A DNA stretch of 54,418 nucleotides. Origin: Gammaproteobacteria bacterium (GTDB taxonomy: Bacteria; Pseudomonadota; Gammaproteobacteria; Ga0077536). Positions 48,542-54,418 of the stretch are shown here, piece by piece. Numbering within the stretch: position 1 is the stretch's first letter; each line of letters begins with the position of its first letter. The stretch is from NCBI GenBank assembly GCA_019747795.1, contig JAIEQK010000246.1, forward strand, positions 1 to 54,418, read 5' to 3'. A program made the translations under genes and the position numbers. The notes beneath the pieces were generated by a model. It was not told the DNA's origin, did no database searches, and saw only the letters and a program-made list of their open reading frames with translations.

Positions 48542-49675
48542 TCAGACGCCGAGCAGTTCGTCCAGGATGCCCTCGTAGACGCCGGCCAGGGCCGGCAGCT
48601 CCTCGACGTTCACCCACTCATCCACCTTGTGGATGCTCGCGTTCAGCGGCCCCAACTCCACCACCTCCACGCCCAGCGGCGCGATGAAGCGGCCATCCGA
48701 GGTGCCGCCGCCGGTCGAGAGTTCCGGCGACACGCCGAGCCGCGCGCCCAGCACCTTCTGCACCGCCGCCACCAGCCGTCCGCCGGCGGTCAGGAAGGGC
48801 GCGCCCGACAGGTGCCAGGCGAGCTCGTAGTCCAGGCCGTGGCGATCGAGCACTTCATGAACCGCGGCCTTCAGGCCCGCCTCGGTCTGCTCGGTGCAGT
48901 AGCGGAAGTTGAACAGCACGGCGAGGCTGCCAGGGATGACGTTCTCGGCGCCGGTGCCAGCGTTCACGTTCGAGACCTGGAAGGAGGTCGGCGGGTAGAA
49001 GGCGTTGCCCTCGTCCCAGCGCCGCGCGGCCAGCTCGGCCAGGGCCGGCAGGGCGCGGTGTACGGGATTGTTCGCGCGGTCCGGATAGGCGACGTGACCC
49101 TGCACGCCGCGCACGGTCAGGCGTCCGTTCAGGGAGCCGCGCCGTCCGACCCGCACCATGTCGCCCAGGCGCTGGTCGCTGCTCGGTTCACCGACGATGC
49201 ACCAGTCGAGCTTGATGCCCTGCTCCTCGAGATGCCGGACGATGCGCACCGTGCCGTCGGTCGCCGGCCCTTCCTCGTCCGAGGTCAGCAGGAAGGCGAT
49301 GCGTCCCGCGGGCTTGGGGCAGCGCGCGAGAAAGCGTTCGACCGCCACCACCATCGCCGCCAGGCTGCCCTTCATGTCCGCCGCGCCGCGGCCCCACAGG
49401 CGGCCGTCCGCGACCACCGGCTCGAAGGGCGGGCGCGTCCAGGCGGTGAGCGGTCCGGTCGGCACGACGTCGGTGTGCCCGGCGAAGCCGAGGCAGGGCC
49501 CGGTGTCGCCGAACTCCGCCCACAGGTTGTCGACGCCGTTGGACGGCAGCCGCGTGCAGCGAAAGCCGAGCGGCGCGAGGCGCGCGCTGATGAGATCCAG
49601 GCAGCCCGCGTCCTTGGGCGTGACGGATGGTCGGGCGACGAGTTCGGCGGTGAGCGCCAGGGTCGGTTCGGTCAC
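48542..49675 (-). CDS. dapE: Succinyl-diaminopimelate desuccinylase
   Basis: DapE releases LL-diaminopimelate in lysine and peptidoglycan precursor synthesis. The 377-residue M20 metallohydrolase has metal ligands in [22 protein letters not shown] and [13 protein letters not shown], and the C-terminal [24 protein letters not shown] with its His. The start is a GTG at 49675 that overlaps the stop of the upstream DNA methyltransferase (GTGA), so its translation is likely coupled to that gene. Confidence 0.95.
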   Translation of the reverse strand: MTEPTLALTAELVARPSVTPKDAGCLDLISARLAPLGFRCTRLPSNGVDNLWAEFGDTGPCLGFAGHTDVVPTGPLTAWTRPPFEPVVADGRLWGRGAADMKGSLAAMVVAVERFLARCPKPAGRIAFLLTSDEEGPATDGTVRIVRHLEEQGIKLDWCIVGEPSSDQRLGDMVRVGRRGSLNGRLTVRGVQGHVAYPDRANNPVHRALPALAELAARRWDEGNAFYPPTSFQVSNVNAGTGAENVIPGSLAVLFNFRYCTEQTEAGLKAAVHEVLDRHGLDYELAWHLSGAPFLTAGGRLVAAVQKVLGARLGVSPELSTGGGTSDGRFIAPLGVEVVELGPLNASIHKVDEWVNVEELPALAGVYEGILDELLGV

Positions 49676-50508
49676 GCGGATTCTCCGCTCGCGGCTTCCG
49701 CCAGGCGGCGGGCCGCGAGGCTGCAGTACTCAGGGTCGATTTCACTGCCGACGAAGCGCCGCCCGAGGCGCAGCGCCGCGACACCGGTCGAGCCCGAGCC
49801 GGCGAAGGGATCGAGCACCAGGTCGCCGGGCCGGGTGCTGGCCGCCAGGCAGCGTTCGATCAGCGCCAGCGGCTTCTGGGTCGGATGCTTGCCGTGGGCC
49901 TTCTCCGCGGCGCCCGGCGCCGTGAAGCGCCACACGTTCTTCATCTGGCGGCCGTCGTTCTCGGCCTTCATCTCGGCGTAGTTGAAGGTGTGACGCGCCG
50001 CCGGACCCTTGCCGCCGCGGGCTGCCCACAGCAGCATCTCGGTCGCATGGGTGAAGCAGCGGCAGCCGAGGTTGGGCGGCGGATTGGGCTTCTCCCACAC
50101 GATGTCGTTCAGGAGGCGATAGCCGAGCTCCATCAGCGCCATGCCGACCGAGAAGTACACGTGGTGGGTGCCGCTGACCCACAGCGTGCCGCCGGGCTTC
50201 AGCACCCGGCGACATGCTTCGAGCCAGGCGCGGTTGAAGTCGTGGTCGGCGGTGACCCCCGCGCTCGCGTCCCACTCGCCCTTGGCCACGCTGACCCGCC
50301 GGCCGGCATGGCAGGTGGTACCGCCGTTGGAGAGGAAATAGGGAGGATCGGTCCACACGCAGTCCACCGACGCCTCATCGAGGGCTTCGAGCAGCGCCAG
50401 GTGTTCGCCGTGATGCAGGCGCGCACGGCCGTCGCCGCTGTCCCAGAACGCCGCCGCCTTGCCGCGCTCAGCCTTCTTGCGGCGCGCGGGCGTCGATGCT
50501 GAGGGCAT
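49672..50508 (-). CDS. Orphan DNA adenine-N6/cytosine-N4 methyltransferase
   Basis: The 278-residue protein has the DPPY catalytic motif ([13 protein letters not shown], near residue 54) ahead of the SAM-binding [27 protein letters not shown] near residue 235. This is the beta order of amino-methyltransferases. [15 protein letters not shown] is also typical. No restriction nuclease or specificity gene is adjacent, so it looks solitary. ATG 50508 lies inside the 3' end of bolA and has no strong ribosome site, so the start is uncertain. It overlaps dapE by 4 bp. Confidence 0.9.
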   Translation of the reverse strand: MPSASTPARRKKAERGKAAAFWDSGDGRARLHHGEHLALLEALDEASVDCVWTDPPYFLSNGGTTCHAGRRVSVAKGEWDASAGVTADHDFNRAWLEACRRVLKPGGTLWVSGTHHVYFSVGMALMELGYRLLNDIVWEKPNPPPNLGCRCFTHATEMLLWAARGGKGPAARHTFNYAEMKAENDGRQMKNVWRFTAPGAAEKAHGKHPTQKPLALIERCLAASTRPGDLVLDPFAGSGSTGVAALRLGRRFVGSEIDPEYCSLAARRLAEAASGESA

Positions 50509-50743
50509 GGATGTCGGTTTCGAGCAAAGTCTCCAGCGCGGCATACACCAGGCGATGGCGCTTGAGTGGCGGCAGGCCGGCGAAGCGTTCCGCGACGATG
50601 CGCACGCTGAAATGACCCTTGCCGGTCAGCGCGCCGGCATGTCCGGCGTGGGCCGCGCTGTCGTCGCTGATGTCGAGGGCGCTCGGCGCGAGCGCCGCCT
50701 CGAGCGCCGCGCGTATGCGTTCGACCCGCTGGTTGTCGGTCAT
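50468..50743 (-). CDS. BolA-family protein
   Basis: The 91-residue protein has the BolA pattern: TDNQRVERIRAALEAAL, the GKGHFSVRIVAERFAGLPPLKRHRLVYAAL core and [10 protein letters not shown] at the end. BolA proteins work with monothiol glutaredoxins in Fe-S handling or act as DNA-binding morphogenes. Its last codons overlap the start of the methyltransferase gene by about 40 bp, suggesting one bolA-methyltransferase-dapE transcript. Confidence 0.92.
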   Translation of the reverse strand: MTDNQRVERIRAALEAALAPSALDISDDSAAHAGHAGALTGKGHFSVRIVAERFAGLPPLKRHRLVYAALETLLETDIHALSIDARAPQEG

Positions 50744-50943
50744 GCCTGTTGCTCGTGGCTCGCGCGCCGCGTGAACTGCTGCGGGATGGTTTCGGCGTCG
50801 ATGATGCTAGACTCGCGACTTCAATCGTCGCGCCTAGAGTGTGCCTCAAAGCGCGGGGGCAAGGCCAGCGCGCACCGCGGCCCAGGCGCAGCTCTTCTTG
50901 TCCGGCGCCCATCGGCGTCGTCGCGCTCTACCGGCATCGTTCC

Positions 50944-51573
50944 ATGAAGGCTCTACATATCCGCGTGCACCCCACGCACCCGCAGGCGCGTCTGGTGAAG
51001 CAGGCGGCCGACATGCTCGCGCGCGGCGGCGTAATCGCCGCGCCCACCGACGCCTGCTACTCATTGCTGTGCGAGACCGGCAACAAGGCTGCCGAGGATC
51101 GGCTGCGCGCCATTCGCCATCTCGAGCGCGACCATCACCTGACGCTCTTGTGCCGCGACGTGGCCGAGATAGCCACCTACGCGAAGGTCGACAACGACGC
51201 CTTTCGGCTGATGAAGACCCTGGCCCCCGGCCCCTACACCTTCATCCTGCCGGCGACCCGCGAGACGCCGCGCCGCCTGCAGGACGAGAAGCGCCGCACG
51301 GTGGGTCTGCGCATCGTCGACCACCCCTTCATCCAGGGCCTGCTGGACGACCGCTCGCCGCTGCTGGCCTCGACCGTGATGGACGACCGCATCGGTCTGC
51401 CCTACGCCGATCCGGAGGACATCCTGGCCGACGTCGGCCATGCCCTGGAGGCGGTGTTCGACAGCGGCGCGGTGGGCATCGAGATGTCGACCATCCTCGA
51501 CCTCACCGGCCCGGAGCCGCGCCTGGTGCGCCAGGGGCTGGGCGACGTGTCGCGCGTGGTCGACCTCGGCTGA
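50944..51573 (+). CDS. yciO: YciO-type Sua5/YrdC-family protein
   Basis: The 209-residue protein matches the YciO branch of the threonylcarbamoyl-AMP synthase family: QAADMLARGGVIAAPTDACYSLLC at the start, LTLLCRDVAEIATYAKVDNDAFRLMKTLAPGPYTFILPAT in the middle, and RRLQDEKRRTVGLRI, the region that binds RNA or nucleotide. YciO is not the main TsaC enzyme in E. coli, and its role is less clear. The ATG at 50944 matches the family start. It is divergent from bolA and upstream of trpS. Confidence 0.9.
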   Translation: MKALHIRVHPTHPQARLVKQAADMLARGGVIAAPTDACYSLLCETGNKAAEDRLRAIRHLERDHHLTLLCRDVAEIATYAKVDNDAFRLMKTLAPGPYTFILPATRETPRRLQDEKRRTVGLRIVDHPFIQGLLDDRSPLLASTVMDDRIGLPYADPEDILADVGHALEAVFDSGAVGIEMSTILDLTGPEPRLVRQGLGDVSRVVDLG

Positions 51574-51585
51574 GCCCCGCGTCTT

Positions 51586-51614
51586 TTGATCTGCCTGCCG
51601 TCCGCTGGAATAAT
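51586..51614 (+). promoter_or_regulatory. Promoter of trpS-scpAB
   Basis: TTGATC (51586-51591) and AATAAT (51609-51614) are separated by 17 bp, 13 bp after the yciO stop and about 100 bp before trpS. Confidence 0.5.
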
Positions 51615-51721
51615 ACCGGCGCTTTCACCATGACCACCCGGCCCCATGCCCAGGCGTCGCCCGTCGGCCAACGACCGGGCGTCGAATGCCATTTCCGCGC
51701 GCCAACCAGGAATCTCCTGCA

Positions 51722-52933
<1,212 letters not shown>

Positions 52934-52934
52934 C

Positions 52935-53774
52935 ATGAGCGAGACCGAGGTCGAGGTCGAGGCGCTGGCGCCTGCCCGCATGGGCCCGCCGCAGCAGGCG
53001 GAGATGCCCTTCGCGGTGGTGCAGGGCGTGCCGCTCACCGAGCCGCCGCGGGATCTCTACATCCCGCCCGAGGCGCTGGAGGTGTTCCTCGAGGCCTTCG
53101 AGGGGCCGCTCGACCTGCTCCTGTATCTCATCAAGCGTCAGAACCTCGACATCCTCGACATTCCGATCGCGCGCATCACCGAGCAGTACATGACCTACAT
53201 CGAACTGATGCAGGAGATGAAGTTCGAGCTGGCGGCGGAATACCTCCTGATGGCGGCCATGCTGGCCGAGATCAAGTCGCGCATGCTGCTGCCGCGGCCG
53301 AAGCGCGAGGGCGAAGAGGAAGAGGGCGATCCGCGCGCCGAGCTCGTACGTCGCCTGCAGGAATACGAGCGCTACAAGAAGGCCGCCGAGGACATCGACG
53401 TGCTGCCGCGCATGGAGCGCGACTGGTACCCGGTGGTGGTGGAGTTCGAGCGCGCGAGCGCCGCGCGCGATCTGCCGGACATCACCTTGCAGGCCCTGCT
53501 CGACGCCTTCCGCGACGTGCTGCACCGGGCCGAGATGTTCGCCGACCATCGCATCAAGCGCGAGGCGCTCTCGGTGCGCGAACGCATGTCGCGGGTGCTG
53601 GCCCAGGCGCGCGGCGACGTGTTCACGGCGTTCCACGATTTCTTCACGGTCGAGGAGGGGCGCGCCGGCGCGGTGGTGACCTTGATGGCCATCCTCGAAT
53701 TGCTGAAGGAAGCGCTGATCGAAATCGTGCAGAACGGCGAGCGCGAACCCATCTACGTCAAGCTGGTCGCCTGA
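52935..53774 (+). CDS. scpA: Segregation and condensation protein A
   Basis: ScpA is the kleisin that links SMC (or MksB-like) ATPases with ScpB during chromosome condensation. The 279-residue protein has the N-terminal EAFEGPLDLLLYLIKRQNLDILDIPIARITEQYMTYI signature and a C-terminal winged-helix part (AVVTLMAILELLKEALIEIVQ). The first 45 residues are charged and probably flexible. It sits between trpS and scpB in a tight run. Confidence 0.95.
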   Translation: MSETEVEVEALAPARMGPPQQAEMPFAVVQGVPLTEPPRDLYIPPEALEVFLEAFEGPLDLLLYLIKRQNLDILDIPIARITEQYMTYIELMQEMKFELAAEYLLMAAMLAEIKSRMLLPRPKREGEEEEGDPRAELVRRLQEYERYKKAAEDIDVLPRMERDWYPVVVEFERASAARDLPDITLQALLDAFRDVLHRAEMFADHRIKREALSVRERMSRVLAQARGDVFTAFHDFFTVEEGRAGAVVTLMAILELLKEALIEIVQNGEREPIYVKLVA

Positions 53775-53789
53775 GGCACGGGAGTGAAC

Positions 53790-54418
53790 ATGACCGAGGC
53801 GATGAACCTGAAACCCGTGGTCGAGGCGCTGGTGATGGCGTCCGACACGCCGCTCAATGTCGAGCGCCTGTGCAAGCTCCTGGAAGAGGAGGGCGGCGGC
53901 GGCCCCAGCCGCGACGAGGTGCGCGGGGCACTCGATGCGCTCCAGTCCGACTACGCCGAACGTGGCGTGGAACTGGTGGAGGTCGCGAGCGGCTATCGTT
54001 TCCAGGCCCGCTCTGCCTATGCCGAGCGCGTCGGCCGCCTGTGGGAAGAGCGCAAGCCGCGCTACTCGCGCGCGCTGCTCGAGACGCTGGCGCTGATCGC
54101 CTATCGCCAGCCCATCACCCGCGGCGAGATCGAGCACGTGCGCGGCGTGGCGGTCAGCAGCAACATCATGCGCATCCTGCAGGAGCGCGACTGGATCAAG
54201 ACCGTCGGTCACCGCGACGTGCCGGGACGCCCGGCGGTGTACGCCACCACCAAGGAATTCCTCGACTACTTCGGGCTGAAGTCCCTGGCCGAACTGCCGA
54301 GCCTGGCGGAGCTCAAGGACTTCGACGCGATCAACGCCGATCTCTTCGCCAACATCGTGATGGACGAAGAGCAGGCGGCGAGCGAGGGCGGCGAGAACGT
54401 GGTGCAGGCGGTGGCCGA
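53790..54418 (+). CDS. scpB: Segregation and condensation protein B (partial, C-terminus off the window)
   Basis: The frame starts at ATG 53790 with GGGAG upstream, 15 bp after scpA, and stays open to the window edge, 209 codons. ScpB motifs are VEALVMASDTPLNVERLCKLL, SRALLETLALIAYRQPITRGEIEHVRGVAVSSNIMRILQERDWI and the winged-helix segment VPGRPAVYATTKEFLDYFGL. ScpB dimers bind ScpA in the condensin complex. Only the acidic tail appears to be cut off. Confidence 0.95.
   Translation, partial: MTEAMNLKPVVEALVMASDTPLNVERLCKLLEEEGGGGPSRDEVRGALDALQSDYAERGVELVEVASGYRFQARSAYAERVGRLWEERKPRYSRALLETLALIAYRQPITRGEIEHVRGVAVSSNIMRILQERDWIKTVGHRDVPGRPAVYATTKEFLDYFGLKSLAELPSLAELKDFDAINADLFANIVMDEEQAASEGGENVVQAVA

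Overview
The window is high-GC, gene-dense DNA from what is most likely a gammaproteobacterium outside the Enterobacterales. The clearest marker is the chaperone/protease block tRNA-Leu, tig, clpP, clpX, lon, hup, tRNA-Val, tRNA-Asp, ppiD (16278-24982), followed by fabI and a peptide-type ABC transporter. From memory this order resembles Pseudomonas and its relatives. Other genes that fit are ampDE, lpxH, lpxD, a classical argA, clpSA, yciO-trpS-scpAB and dapE. Both edges cut a gene: a Sel1-repeat protein on the left and scpB on the right.

Layout. 1-5408: cell-envelope and cofactor genes (Sel1-repeat protein, nadC, egtD, ampD, ampE, lpxH, cyclophilin). 5585-6109: a promoter and four tRNA genes (Pro, Arg, His, Lys). 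6366-12128: a small coiled lipoprotein, a SulP anion transporter coupled to a beta-carbonic anhydrase, and a small acyl-CoA set (crotonase, limonene-epoxide-hydrolase-like protein, acyl-CoA synthetase). 12310-16023: a PEP-CTERM-like surface protein facing a run of a periplasmic glutaredoxin-like protein, a SnoaL-like protein, a Ser/Thr kinase-HDOD fusion and a 61-residue protein. 16278-24982: the proteostasis block. 25007-33487: fabI, a four-gene peptide ABC transporter and a MATE exporter. 33506-36956: gor, a UGA-interrupted peroxiredoxin, a DUF427 gene and, divergently, HMG-CoA lyase. 36984-44023: EamA transporter, lpxD, lytic transglycosylase, ilvD, argA and two small proteins. 44026-48470: a perfect palindrome, clpA/clpS and aceA. 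48542-54418: dapE, an orphan DNA methyltransferase and bolA on the minus strand, then yciO, trpS, scpA and scpB.

The most striking item is the exported peroxiredoxin at 33999-34526 (minus strand). Its peroxidatic cysteine codon is an in-frame UGA. The reading frame continues without a shift, the PxxxTxx(U) motif and a nearby Cys are intact, and a hairpin that fits the bacterial SECIS consensus starts 14 nt after the UGA. This reads as a selenocysteine protein that gene callers would split in two or call a pseudogene. It lies directly downstream of glutathione reductase. No selA, selB, selC or selD lies in the window, so the decoding machinery has to be sought elsewhere in the genome.

Other points of interest are the kinase-HDOD fusion, a 12-codon Arg-rich frame overlapping the argA start, a 22-bp palindrome in the hup leader, a 15-bp perfect inverted repeat downstream of clpA, an orphan methyltransferase coupled to dapE, a solute-binding protein with membrane anchors at both ends, and a tryptophanyl-tRNA synthetase with an Fe-S-type cysteine motif. 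I saw no CRISPR array, insertion sequence, prophage or rRNA gene.
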